Shown: piece after piece, positions 36,520 through 50,700 of the stretch
Layout: the number at the start of each line of letters is the position of its first letter
Numbering within the stretch: position 1 is the first letter of the stretch
From: Marchantia polymorpha subsp. ruderalis
Taxonomy: Eukaryota; Streptophyta; Marchantiopsida; Marchantiales; Marchantiaceae
Assembly (NCBI GenBank): GCA_037833965.1
Contig: AP031357.1
Coordinates: 21,906,001 to 21,970,000 of the forward strand
Direction of reading: 5' to 3'
DNA: 64,000 bases
Translations under genes and position numbers: made by a program
Notes under the pieces: generated by a model
What the model was told of the DNA's origin: nothing
Seen by the model: the letters and a program-made list of their open reading frames with translations, nothing else
The model's database searches: none

Positions 36520-39500
36520 AAGCCAGAGATTTGTTCCTTTTGTGCTCGAGGAATAAATAGCTCGTCTTTGTCTGCGATGGTCCTGCAACTCTGATCATCA
36601 CATGCTGATGTGAGAAGAGGTGCAGCCAGGTTTTTTAGCGAGGAGATAGATCAGCACTGCGTCCGTGTATAGTGTACAAATCGTCAGTAGCTGTTTCTCA
36701 TGCCTCGGTGTCAGCCCTTAAAAGTATACGTGACTTCGACCTACGTTAACACTTGTGCCTTTTCTCGAGGCTTGCGGTTGTGGGAGGTGAATTAGAGATT
36801 AATATGACCACTCCCAGAGGTCGAGCTTCCTCTGGTTGCGGGGTTTACCTATTATCTGTTCAACATGCCTCGATGTGCAATCACAAGTCTGTGAATGAGT
36901 TTATTAAGATGCGAGTTTTTCATATGGCATCAGCTTGCCTGCGCACAGCTTATAAGAGCTTCGGCAACTCTTCTTTCACGGGTATTATATTAATATACAT
37001 GCCACTCCAGTCTGGTCCTTCGTTGCAGTCCAACACATGTGCTCTTCTCATCATGAAGACTCAGAACTTTCTAGAAATATAACTGTGATCATGTTTATCC
37101 CGTGGAGAGCTGTGATGCCCGACGTCTTGAATCCACTTAAAATATTTCGCATGAACGCGCAGGGCTCATGCCCATTAGATTCGAGATTGGATCGTCAGCT
37201 GATCTCGTTTAACTGCAGTCGCCAAAATTGCCCCACCCTTCGGACCAAGATACACTACCATGGTCGGATGAAGTACGGAGGTCTGTGGACCAAATCTGTG
37301 GACTGTGCACATCAGTAAGCAAAAGTAGATCGGTAAGAGCGTTGGTCTGTAACTTCACGTGAGGCAGGCACTGGATCCCGGTCCTACGCCAAGGTTCAAC
37401 CATCCCCTTCGATTCAGTCGCCTTCTGAACCACGAGCCGAAGAATGTACCTTGTATACAGTCAGAAGAGTAATACAGTCCACCTCAATCAGCTCAGTTGC
37501 TGTCGCAATGTTCCAGTACGGCGAAACAAGAAACAAGAAACAAATACAAGAAACAGAGAAACAAGAAAACCTCCTCTCTTCTCTACAGGGGTGTCTCGAC
37601 GGATGAGTTTCACTTCGGAGGCTGAGATCTCCCTGGAAAAGGAAATCTCATTCTTTACTAGTTGAGAGTGCCACCGTCAACGCCTGGTCTGACATTTTGA
37701 CATCAAGGATACGACCCTCTTCACATGGAAAGTTCCCAGACGACGTTGGATGTGGGAAATGTTGCTTGTTGATGTTATCACAACATCCACCAGATGTTGA
37801 TGAAATTGACAATCACATGCTGGTGAACTATCCTTCTCAGAAGCCTACTTGAGGCCAACTTTGCTCCTCAAGGTCCACCGGTCACCAAGATCTATCACGA
37901 CATGGATCCCGTGCATAGTAATCCATAATGTGCTTAATGATTCTCCACTTGCAAAAATTGCAAGCGTGTTCTACAATACACAGCCGTTTACCGAGACATT
38001 GAAAATTCATGCAAAATACTCGACTGCACAGAAAGCTTGATGGACTTGGCTTCAACCTTGTATAAGTTTGTGTATAGTAAAATGAGCTTCACTCAGAAAC
38101 ATATCTAGCCACCTATTACCATGCCAAAAGGTTAAACGGTGCAACTGGACACAGGAAACACATGGAGCTTCCAGATGAAGTTCTCTCCACCTACTGATCA
38201 AGAACTTGTTCTTCTGAGACGCCAGGTCCAGACTAGGTTTTCATCCCCACTCAACACGAGACCTTGCTGGACATCGAGCTTAGAGTATAAACCAAATCAC
38301 ATTGCTGTGAGGCCGCACCCGATGACTGGCCTATACCCGGTCAAATATGAAGGATTCTAACCTCCAGTGGCGAACCAGAAATTTCACCTGCTCAGAAACT
38401 CTGCGTACTGTAGTTAAACTGAAACTGCAATGCTGGTTGGAAAATAACAGTCACGTCAAAATTGTAGAAGTTACGCCCACCAGTCTCTCACGTGGGATCC
38501 GGTGAGTGTCCTTTCCGCCATCCATTCTGTGGAGATTCTGCGCACTTTCCATACACTGTGCCATTCTTCAAAACACATCTGATTTTCAGCAGATTTGTAT
38601 GAGTTAAGTGACGTTTGAAACAATAACATATAGATACAAGTTTCAATGCAGCTTCGACCACTTCCATGATAGATACTCTAATGATGGTTTTTCATGACCG
38701 ACGCCAACTTGGAAAAGCACCTCTTCTTATAGTCTCGCGTCCCTTGGGCCATGGGGTTCGGATTGAGGCCCGCCCCACAAGCCTTGAGGCGCGGAGCAAC
38801 CAAGCCTGTGTGTGTGGCTTCGCCTCTCTGTCGTTTAAGTAGCCCTCTTAGGTCCCAACCTCTCTTTCATAAAACGTACAGAACGTAAAACGCAGGGACA
38901 TTAGACACATGATCAGTGGCGGAGCTACAGCATGCCACCACCTGCTCCCTCCCCCCCACCTCGAAAAATCCTGGCTCCGCCCCTGCACATGGTTGTGATG
39001 AAATGTAGAGCGAAGCCGATGCTTCTCTTTTGAATAGCAAATCTCAGCATTGTGTTCAACAATGTCTAAATTCTATTCGGTTTGGTGTTTTCGTTGTTTT
39101 CAACCTGAAGCTTTTGCTCTGTAGAGACATCGTGCACTGCACCACTCACCAGGCAGCCTGTATTCCGAACCCTTGAGCGATTTTGTAAAACTCCAACTCG
39201 TACTTGCTATCATTGTTTCCTGATGCAAGTGATGGAGCCTGAATTCCATGTCTTCTGAGCTCTTTACGTTCCGTTCACTCCATGTGTGGCTTGGAGTTTC
39301 AGCGAAACTATTCGTGGGAGTCCCGAACGGAGAAGTTTCCATACTCACCTTGTGTATCACCAGAAATTTTGTGCCGGGATATCGGACCCTGCATCCATCC
39401 GAGTTGTTTTGACTAGCCGGAGTAAGAATTGAGAGCCCTGAGGATGCATTCTTCCTCTCTTCGGAAGTCGAAACGGCGGAGGTCTTTCACGAAGCTTTTA

Positions 39501-39720
39501 CACGAACTGCTCCAAGTCGTTCACCTTTGTCGACGTTATCGACAGCTTTGGAGCATTACCGAGCACCAGTTTCTCTTCCATACTACTGTTCAATCCCCAT
39601 TTACAGAATCCGAGGCGTTCTTACAATGCGCCAGATGTGTAATTTTGCTTCTTAATGTGCATGGAGTAACGTTGTTTGGTTACAAATATTTATGTGAAAC
39701 TAATATTTTGAACGGTTAAA
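36520..39720. other. Unassigned normal-GC block
   Basis: This holds the lactonase 3' UTR and then sequence without a recognised gene. An AAGAAACA-type repeat run lies at about 37525-37570, and a 72-bp hAT-type MITE at 38914-38985. Short frames such as 37849-38040 and 38139-38360 have no familiar motif. Confidence 0.45.
38914..38985. mobile_element. 72-bp hAT-type MITE
   Basis: Terminal inverted repeats CAGTGGCGGAGCTA and CAGGGGCGGAGCCA (the latter read on the minus strand) match at 12 of 14 positions. The flanks CACATGAT and CACATGGT are an 8-bp target-site duplication with one mismatch. Both the CAG terminus and the 8-bp duplication are typical of hAT elements. The internal 40 bp are C-rich and non-coding. 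Confidence 0.75.
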
Positions 39721-42700
39721 TTGACTTGAGACTGATACACAATTTTATATTTTTTGGTTTTGTTTTAATTTGTTTGAAATTTTGATTGCAATAGTTCAAA
39801 CTTTACCTTGTAAGAAATGAAAGTCTTTTTCAGAAATTTCACCATCTTTAGTCTTGTAATCTTTATTCTCAAAAGACAGCATACACTTTATATTTTATTT
39901 ACTTGACGTAAAAAATTATAAGGATAAGGGATTTTTAATTTGACTTTTTCAATGTATAAAATCCATATTAACGTTAAGAGAATTTATTAAAACACAAGAT
40001 TGTAAATTTTCATTGCTTTGAACTATTGAAACTATTTTAAATGTTATAATATTGCATCAAAAATTGAATCTGTCTAAACCATCTTACTTAAATAAATTTT
40101 GTTTACATTAATAAAATTTTAAAATTATTAAATTATTAAATAAATTTCTTGTAATGAATCAATATTATAAAAAACTGTCTTGATATCATATCTTACAAAT
40201 ATATCACAATTATTATTATGTGCAAAATGTAATTCTGCGCATAAGTATAATATTTGAAATAATTAATCACAAATAAAAATAAAATATTTATATTAAATCT
40301 ATGCTAAATATCATATGATATAAATTTTCAAAATTATGCTTGGTCAATTGCATTTTGAATTATGAATAAATGAAATTAACATAAATTTGTATATATTTTT
40401 TTGTAATAATTGATTTCACTTTTTCATTTCACTTTCAAAATTTTGAAGACTTTATTATTCTATTTCAATAAAGATAAAAAAAATTATACAAAAAAATTTC
40501 GCAAAAATTTTAAAAATAAAAATTAACAAAAAAATTTTTTTCTTTATTTATGTTCTTTAGTATTATGAATATATAAAAATTCATGATAACACTTCTAATA
40601 ACTCACACATTAACACACATGAATTGCAATATAAAAAATATTCATATTCTTGATGTGGTTGTTATAAAAAAATCAATAGGACTTAAGTTAGGATACTACT
40701 CAAGATTACTTTTTGAGTCATTTTTGACTTTTAAAAAAATAATTCATAAATTATTGCATATTTTGAATACGTGGATTAATTTAACTGAAATGTTGAAAAT
40801 TAATCCATCATCATTATGTTTTTATTTTAGATTTTCCAAATTATTATTTAGTATTTTTAATTTCAAATATAAAAGTTTTACTTTTTTGATTCAAGGAAAG
40901 TATTTGTAAATTGATAATCTAACTATCATCATACAGATAAAGTAGTAAACATGTGTTTTCATCAATATCGTTTTGTAAATCAAATTCAACTTGTTTTGTA
41001 CATGGATTTAATTTATGAATATTTAAACAATAACATATTAAATCAAATATGTTTATAAATACAAAGATGAATTATCAAAAAAAATTATTTAACCAAATCT
41101 ATGGAAGACTGATTTATTTCAATAAACATCTTAAAAAGTTTTGAGTCTAAACGAGATTCAAATATACTACAACTGTAAGGTTATAACTCAAATGGTGATG
41201 AAACCTAATCTTCACGCAAAAATTGTTTCCAATTTTATTACAATAGAGTATCTTTTGGAACTATTTCCCAGGTATATGTTCTAAACAGCATGTTGAATGC
41301 ACGCTTCTTTCCAAACCAACATATTTTCATCAACATAAATGTGAAAGTAATATTTTCTAATTTTTTCACATAAACTTAAATCAATATTTATCACATTTAA
41401 ATAAAATAGTTCACATGTTTCATTTCATTAACAAGATTGTTAATATAGCTTTGTTAAGGTTTTAGCAATAGTTGTTTATATCTACACAAACAAACAAGAA
41501 AACTTCCTATGTTTAAGATTTTTTTGCAAACTGCATATATAATCAACAATTGTAAAATTTAGAAAAATTGGACTTTTTTATTGATTTGTTAAATTTTTAA
41601 TCATCACCTAGTTTATCAAGTTATAAAAAAAACCTCATTGCTGCCACAATGCAATTTGATATCAGAAGCAATTAATTTCTAAAAATCTTATGCAAATCAA
41701 GTCTTATGAGACATCATTACTGCATCATATACAAAAATATAAAAAATAACTCTTCAATGGAATCAAAACATTTAATTTGATTCTAGTTATAAACTATTGC
41801 ATTCATCATGTCATCATTTAAGCAAATGAAGAAAATATATTATTAACATTATTCTTATTGATCATTATTTAAATCTAATTTGAAGAAAACATGACTTTTA
41901 AGTTTGATTTTTTACATTGTGTATAAAAGTTGAAGATATTTATAGATTTTTGTTATGTTTATTTTAAAATCATTCATTCATTATTGTAGCATGATCTCAT
42001 TTTATTTTAGGTATTTTTTCATAAAATTAGATACAAAGAATGTTGATATGTATTAGAATAAATCAATATACATGAAATTTCTTTATTAATTGAGTTTTCA
42101 TCACTTTGATGAAACCAAATTGACAATGAATATGCTGTTTAGCAGTTTGATGTCAATGTCTCATAAGTCTAGTGGCCTTGAGTATTGATTGAATTGACGT
42201 TGTTTTACCTAATAATATGCTTTATTATAATTCTTGGTTTTGCATTTTTATCATATGTGGGAATACAACTTGATCCGATTAGGCTTTGCAAAGTTAATTT
42301 TTTTGAATGAAAAATCATCTCACTCTTTTAAAGCTTTTTTGAATCAAAATTTTAAGAATAAGTTCCAATTTATTTTAAGTTTGATATCAAAGGGATAATA
42401 CAATGGAAATTTTAGAAAAAATTAGCTGGGATTTTATTTTTTTGTCAGTTATAATACAAAATAATCGAAAGCTTATACATAAATGCAAGCATGTAAAAAA
42501 ATTGAAAATACAAAGTCGTCCATACATCTCTAAAACGTATAGTGCATCTTTTAACATTTTTAAAGATTTGAAACTATTATGAATCGATTCAAGTAAATCA
42601 ACGTATTGATTTTCAAAATACTTCATATATATCAATGTATAATTCATGTTACATAGTGTTGTATGCATTCGTTACTCTGTTAATATGAACTTTAATTCCT

Positions 42701-43230
42701 CAATACTGTGTTTACTTAGTGAATCTTGTATCACATATAGTGATTATTACAGTAATTTTCAGGTCACATTTACGTATTTTTTGATTGAAAGCGATTGAAA
42801 ATAATTTTTACATTCATAATAAATTAAAGTTGGACATTGATTAGTAGATATCATTGGTTTTGAAACTTTTGTCCTCTGAATCCATTGTGGAGTTTAATGT
42901 CTATATGTTTATTGCATTCTTTGTATGTTGTAAGTTTTTGAAACTGATCACATGATTTTGTTACTATATGAATGAAGTCATTGGATTGAAATAAACCATG
43001 AATTATCTTGAAGAAAGTTCGAAGTATGAAGAGAGATGATTCAAATCCAGACATACTAAGGATAAGCTTGCAAAGCGACCAGAATGCTGCTAAAGTATCC
43101 AAAGATCCTAAACTGCCCATACTACATACTGCTAATATAAGACAACTGATCTTCACTAATCGTGACTACAATTTTGGATATGACAACAAAGACAACTCAT
43201 GAATTTCGGTGTATTTGATGTATGGAAACC
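39720..43230. other. AT-rich island, no gene seen
   Basis: Very AT-rich sequence with an abrupt left edge just after 39720. No coding exons, tRNA or clear terminal repeats are visible. The 108-codon frame at 40583-40909 is Lys-, Ile-, Leu- and Phe-rich and typical of random AT-rich sequence. Confidence 0.7.
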
Positions 43231-46200
43231 CATCATCCTTGGGTTCATATGTGTAACTTAATACTATTAATCATGCTTCATAATCATTAGGTATTTAACA
43301 AAGAAGAAATTTTCATGGCATTCAGGAAACAACACTTAAACAAGTATCTATGTAAAAGCGTTACTTCTTGATCATATTAATTTAACAACTCCTACGTTTT
43401 CATTACCACTTGCTAGATGTTGATGTCAATCAATTTTCTTGTTGAAGTTCGGGCTGAATACTAGCAGATACAAGTTGTATCCTCCGTTTAGAAGGCTATT
43501 TTTCAGGTCGGTTAAAAGCTTGACGTCCTGAACAGTACCATGAGGAATGTCATGACAATTAATTTAGTAATTGGATCTTCTCCTCGTTAGACATTTATAT
43601 TTGTTTTAGGATGGCATATAATGCTGAAGAAGGAATTAAAGAAAAATATGGTTTCTTTTACTTGTACTTTATAACACTTAACACACAAACACATAACACT
43701 TACACTTTACATTTTTAATAAAGACATGAACTATAAATTAATGTACCTTTTCGACTCTTTCGCATCATGTGCATTTCTCATAATTATATTTGAAATTATC
43801 TTTGTTTGTGAAGAAATAAGTGTGGAAAGTCAAATACATAACCCCTGAAACACATGCTTAGTTTTCATATGCATATATAGCTTTATTTAGCTACCCTCCG
43901 TCCATAGCCGGAGGTTAGTTTCATCGAGCTGGTAGCTCAAGTCATGAGACATTCATGTTGATTCTGTAGGTATATCGTGGCTTTGTACCATATCTGAGCA
44001 TCATTCGACCGTTTCCTGTCCTGGCACTTTTGAATTTAAGAACCATGTAATACATCCCAAGGGTACTAAATCGATAACAAACAAGTATGGAAGATCCCCT
44101 TATCAAGAGATACGAAGATGAAACCGGACGCGTATTCAGGTGCTGGACTTAGTAATATCACTCAATATTGATAATAGATGGGACCTTTCGAATCTTGATT
44201 CTGAGATCGATTCTGGAAAGCCGTGGCCGATTTAATTATTCACGAGAGATAATCATAATGCCTACCTGGGCTTCACATGATTCCTCTTCTGGCCTAGTCT
44301 CATTAGAACGAGTTCTTTCCTGTTTTTAAGGATTGATGGAGAAGCGTTGTCGATCTCCGTGACAGCTTTGCAGTTTTGAAAAATTGTGCTCATGTCCTGG
44401 AAGTGAGTATGGGAACGAAGTACAGGGTGTCACTGATTTGTGCCAAAGTGCTCGACGATCTTCGTGCTGATGCGCAGGTGGCAGGTTGATGCATGTCGGG
44501 GTCTCAAAGAAGGAGTCCAACGTTGTCCCGAAGCAATGGATAGAAGGTCTCTCGTGCATAAAAGGTCTCAATCCTCATAACTTTCACTAGAATATAATTC
44601 CGCTTGAATGACCAAGATGTGTAGTTGGACTTCCACCGTGGTAGCTCGAATGCCATGTAAGTCACAGTTTTTATTGTACACCTGGTGTACTATAGTTTGA
44701 CCCAGGTTCTGAGCTCACAATCAGTCAAGTCACTAACGTGGAAATTTGGAGGTCTTTTGGCATCGGACAAGTCAGTGCCATCGAAAGTTCTGATTAAGAT
44801 CTCATGACTCGTATAAGAGAATTTGTGGCAGCAGCTCAAGTTGTAGTGATACCTGCTAAGTTCCGACCACATTATCTAATCATGATGGCTGTCCATGTAA
44901 TTAGTCTCCTCAATTATTACCGAACTTCTCAGGTGCTTTGGTGATTTCTACGTGAGTTCAATTTGCCTTGAACAAGCTCGGGCAAATTACAATGTGGAAG
45001 GTGGATATGATGGCAAGGAGACTGTTGACTTTTGGTTGCACACCATCATTCTTTCCCTTCGGCAGAGTATACAATAAAGGTCGACAATTCCCTACCTTCT
45101 ATCGGCTGAAAGTGCTGCGAACGCGTACACCAAACCCGATGGCATGACTCAAGGGACTGAACTAGACGTAGAGCAGCACTCAAAGCATGTGATGTTTGTT
45201 TGATATCGTGAGAGGCCTTCCTCCCGCGTCACCACCGTATATTGTACTTCATAGTGTACATCTGGGGTCGAATCTTTAAAATTAATCCAAATGCAACCTG
45301 GGAAAATGCTAAGAATAGAAACTGATTAGATACTCAGGTTGCCACATCACAGGTGTTGTATGGTGATGACGTGTTCATTAAGTTAACTACACACATTTTT
45401 GTTTTAATCTTCTACATTTTTTTGACTCAGTACGCTCTACTGTTACGCTAATCACACCTACTTCACTTCTAATCTCATGACGGTATGCAATCTGGTTTGA
45501 ACTAAATTATGTCGGGTACGTAGATTTGCAAATCTGATAATACATGGAGTAAACTTTCAGCCCCGGTTGGAAACAGTATCATGTCGTGCAAATTCTCTAC
45601 ATCATTAAGGAAACGTGATCTCTTCTACTGGTGTGGACGTAAATGCATGAAGTGCGCACATGTGGCAGGCGAGGTCCACAATAACGGAGCAAATTTTCCG
45701 TCAAGAGCACGGAAGCACAAGGGGAAGTGGTAGCAGAAGTGCAAGCTGAATTATCTACATTCACAGCATCATGAGTCGGAAATTCCGGAGGCCGAACAGT
45801 GATGCAAGGACACCAAGAAACTTCGAGGTGGTGATTGTTGGAGACAGGAGTGAATGCCAGGACGGCAAAAGTAGTAGCAACAAGCAGACAAACTAGAGAA
45901 TCCTCCAAATCTGTCGCACTTGTCATGGAGCCCGAAACGATCTCGACGCTTTTTGCAGCTGTAGTGAAGTCAAGGGGAACAAATCCACCTCTGACTCTGT
46001 TTCTTTTCGGCCAGTCAGAGATTCTAGAGGACAATCAAAGTCAGGGGGTCTGTCGTTTAATGTCGACGGGTCGCTGCGACGAAGAAGAAGGAACAAGCGG
46101 TCAGCTGAATGGGCAAGCGGCGTCTCTAACTACAAAGCCCTTCACAAAAGTGGATGCGAGAGATAGAAAGCTGCCGCCATGACTGTGGACAGGCGGGGAG

Positions 46201-47765
46201 AGACAGAAGATGCGTGACATCAGGCCCACGTGAATTCTTAGATCATCTCCACAATTGGCTCTTTTCTTCCCAGATCACCGCTCACGTGATCGGACGGGCG
46301 CTTTAAGTCCGATCTTAGGAGCTTGAAGTCCGGACTGGACTTTGAGTGTGACTGCCTCGATTCTGGATGATCACCGGACGTAAGCTGGTCGTGGTAGCAA
46401 TCAGGCAGGGGACGTTTGCATAACGGCGTCGCTCCGAACGTAGATTCTCGTGGGTTTATTTCAGTTTCTCAAACGCGGTGGACTTTCATTGCTGTACTTG
46501 ACTAGGCAGAACTCTGAATTCTGGCTTCACCAGCAGTCACAGTCACAGTCACGCACTTCGAAGGGAAATCGAGAAGTCGATCAACGAATCAAACCACCGG
46601 CGGAAAGCCAGTCCAGATCTAGCTATTCCACTTGCTGAGAAATGTCCATCAGTTTTGGTGCAGCATCCTCACGATCCGATAACCAAAGGCTAATTTTGCA
46701 CACAGGAGTGGCTGGACGACTGGACATTGAAAGGTTAGCAAACAGTCAGAAGAAGATTTTCCTACCTGCCTGCGCAGAAAGGAAAAGAGGAGCGCAGCTG
46801 CAGACATTGATTGGTACACTTGTCCTCCTTTTAAGACTACTGTCCCTACATTAAGACGCTATCCATTCACTGGACCATTCCGATTCATGGACTGCAGTAC
46901 TGTACGATTTGGCAAAGGAGCGGATAAGTTCGAGTGGATCGATGCTCCTCCAAAAGTTGCAAGTTCATGAAGAAGAATAAAAAGAAGCGAGAGAACAAAG
47001 TGCACGATTTTGACTGGATATGCTCAGGGCCTGCCGGTTCTCGTCGAATGAAGTAGAATGAATATGCACGTAGCGCCGGCCTTCCTTCCATCCGTCCATC
47101 ATCACAGTCCTCTTCACGGCTCCCTTTGCGGAGCCGTCCGAGGCGGAGAGAGTTTCTGGGAGGAACATCGGGCTCGAGGCTGACTGCGGAGCTGATGATG
47201 GATCCGAGCTGCCGGAAGCGGAACGTCAGATTGCAGGGTCGACGGGGGAAGAGGAGGCTGAGGTCCTGGAGATGTAGAGTAGAGCGAGCGAGCGAGCGCG
47301 GATTCCTGCATGGACGCCCGGACTCATGCACGAGTAGCGTTGCGTTGCTTGTGGAATTGCTCACTGCGAGACTTGTGTGAGTGAGTGAGTGAGTGAAGGA
47401 GGGAGTCGCTCGAGAAATTACTGCCTGAATTTATGGCCGCGGCTGCGTCTCGTTCTGCAGCAGCGTGTCAGGAAGTAGATAAGGCCAAGCCCCCGGCCCG
47501 TTCCAGCAGGAGACCACCATGCCCGGAAAAGCCCACACCGACGAGTTTATCCCCATGGAGCTTCCTCTGTAGACACTGCTGCTAGTTCTACATTCTGAGA
47601 AAATCTCGAAAAATGGTCACGCGGATCTGAAAGTTCACAGCTTCGTCGGCCGGTGAAAGTCCCAGATTAGTCGACTCTGTGATGAAGTGCTGAAGAAGTG
47701 CAACGCACTGCGAAGTGAAAGTCATCGTCGGGGAAAGGAAGCAAGGAAGCAAGGAAGGAAGCGCG
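43230..47765. other. Unassigned block upstream of the arabinofuranosidase
   Basis: No recognised gene. Minus-strand frames at 44326-44571, 44690-44872 and 45597-46034 look partly protein-like; the last includes a hydrophobic stretch, SLVCLLVATTFAVLAF. None has a clear start or family. The last 700 bp are GC-rich with short GAGC and GTGA repeats (about 47282-47396), consistent with a promoter and leader region. Confidence 0.4.
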
Positions 47766-50700
47766 ATGGAAGTACAGAGAGCGGCAGAGCCCCTCTTGCC
47801 GGTCGCCAGTCCGCCAGCCGTGAGTAATTGATTCTCAGATTGCTTGGAATGTTGTATTGATTGTCTCCCCTGTCCATCAACGCGGCGTCTCGTCGACGGC
47901 TGGCTGCAGTGTTGGAAGGAAGATTGTCTGCCGGATCACAGGAGCAGCAGCAGCTGCATGATTTCGTCCCTGCCGTCCGAATCCGCTCGATCTGCAGACA
48001 CCGATTCGCTGCTTGACTCTTCCTTCCACTTCGCGGTCGCCCTGCGGCGCCCATCCGTGACGCTAGAGCAGAACCGGGCCCCTGAATTTCGTTCAATGCC
48101 AGCTACACTTCTTGATTTCCGAGTTCGTCCTCGTCGGCGTGAATGTGCTGCGCATGCGTCTTTCGCATTCTCGCCATAAACAACACAATTGACTTCGGAA
48201 GTTCGACATGAGCTGTGCAGCATAAACAATTGCTGAAGCATGCGGAGCGACTAGAAAATTGTAGGAAGCGTCGACCGATCATCGGAGACAATCTAACCAT
48301 AGCCTGCGATGTATCCATGTATTCCCTCATCTGCGTTCCAAGCTCTGTCTTCCGAAGGAACCAATTCCGCTCTTCAGTCTCCTTCACGGAGGAGGTGCAG
48401 GACAGCTCCGCAACATCTGTCGAGAGCTGGTTCGCTCTTCCTCTTGATGAGCTTCTTGGTAATCAAGAGCAAGAGCAAGAGCAAGAGCCAGCAGTGTCAC
48501 TAACGCACATCGTTTTATCTTGTTCGATTTCAGGGCGACCGGCGAAGAACGATGAGCAAGGTGAAAACGGCAGCTCTGTGGACGTCCCCTTGGTTGCTGC
48601 TGGCTATGGTTTTGGCGTACCACCGCTTTGATTCGTCGGGCACTCCTAAAGGTGTCCAGGATCCGATCGTCACTCTCACAGTGGAAGGAGCTGATCGCGG
48701 TCGCGATATGTCCCAGACTCTGTTCGGCATATTCTTCGAGGTGAGGTCTGAGCCTGAAAATCTGGTCTCCACGAGTCAGTCAGTGGCTGCGGTCGGTTTT
48801 CCAATATTCTGCTCTGATTCATTACTGCCTCGGGCGCTTGCAAAATATTGACGAAGCTTAACGCACTCCATCATCCTTCAGATTCTTGGTTCAATTGGCC
48901 CATCTAGGTAAACGAGCAGAATTCTGGTTATGAGTAGAATCCGTCGTGCAGTCAATTTCTGCGTTCCCTTTTCTTCGTTACGATCACAGCTAATATCCCA
49001 AATCTCCGTCCTCTGTGCCTGCCGAGCAATGAAAGCTTCTTTCTCAGAAAGAACCTTCGGCCCTGCATTTGGGCCGCTAGTGAGATCGTCCATCCCCTCC
49101 TAAAACAGAGTTCAGACAGAGCTTTGCGAGTCATCCAGTTTCCTTGGCTCATGACGAATTTCCATGCATGGCACGAGGAGATGGTTCACGTTGGGAGCTC
49201 TGGGGCTTGGCAATCTAAAGCTCACTCGTCGTCAGGCCTGAATGTTGGACCTGCGAAATCATATGTCTGGGACATACTGGGACATAGCCTGCAGGAGTCA
49301 TGGAATGGTAGGACTAGTGCTAGACGTTCGTTCTAACAAGCGAGTGGTGCTCCAGGAGATCAATCATGCCGGAGCTGGGGGCTTATGGGCAGAGCTTATC
49401 AACAATCGAGGTAAAGCTTGCGAACAAAGCGCCCTGACATTGTCATGATGGTCATATTCCCCTTGGAGTAATTGCAATATGGAACTTTCTAGATCTTGTT
49501 AAGGCATAAACTCAAGAAGTAAGTTTTAAGGAAACCGATCCTTGGCCGTAAGAACGAAAAACGGCTCTGTTTCGACGATAAATTCTCTATAGATTTTGCT
49601 GATTTGGTTTTCGATCCGACTCGACATATAAACAACTATCAGTGCAGGAGCTGGATCTTCATGACAAAACTGCATGGGATGGTTACAAGAATTATGCCGA
49701 CGTTGGTTGTGGACAGGCTTTGAGGCTGGGGGCCAGAATACACCATCAAGCATAGATCCATGGTCTCCGCTGGGAAAGGAAAACGAAGTGATGCTGACAA
49801 CAGAACGAGCTTCGCTGTTTCCCAGAAACCCCATCGCTCTACGCATGAAAATCCTTTGCGGAAACGGAACTGCTTGTCCTCTCGGGGGTGTAGGAGTGGC
49901 GAATCCCGGATACTGGGGCATAGTAAGTGCAGTCTCCCTCCAACTTGCTCGGTCCAAGACACTTGTTTATCTCAGCATTGCTCGTGCTTTTCAGTTATCG
50001 ATGGTTGAAAGATTTGCGGTCAGGATTTGTTGCAGATGTGAATCTCGAATGCAATCAGCTCTTTTCCATTCTCTGCGGAGGAGTGTGGCCAGCTCTTCTT
50101 TGTCGAGCTGGGATGCTTTGAAGAAATTGACAACCAAATCGATGCCTTTTCTTGGCCAGTAATATCCATCAAGAGAGATTGGATCTACTTTCATACAATA
50201 TTGGGAAGGTGGCGTTGGGTGGATGATGCATCCCAGTGCTTGGGCATTTCTGACTAGTCCCCTGCGCGCTACAGGATGTGCGAGCAGGCAGAACTTACCA
50301 AATAACATTCTGGCTGCGATCGGATGCGATGGTCAACCTCTCAGTGGCATTCATCTCTCAAGATGAGCTCAGAGTTTTGGCTCAACAATTCTTGATGTAA
50401 GATCCTGAACCACTTTCCAGTCGCAAACTTTGCTATTGCTGCAATGGGGCAGGGAATATCGTAGTCGTGACAGTGAAGTAAACCACCTTTCCGAGTTTTA
50501 TTTTCATGTAGCCGTTACGATATCCTCCCTCTTCGGGTTGCAGAGTGGACGAGGCCAGTAGCTATGACTGGCAGAAGTACCAGTTTGATTTAGTGGCGAC
50601 GGATACTGATCATTACGCGAAGCTTGCTTTTACCACATCCGTGTCTGGATCAATTTGGCTGGATCAGGTGTCTGCTTTCCCAGAAGAGACCTACAAGGTT

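Noticed and set aside
37320-37395. tRNA-like string with GGTAAGAGC
   Set aside because: It cannot be folded into a cloverleaf; the T arm and acceptor pairing are absent.
46885-47364. 159-codon minus-strand open frame
   Set aside because: It overlaps simple GAGC repeats and a likely promoter region, with no recognisable domain and a hydrophobic Phe run typical of chance.
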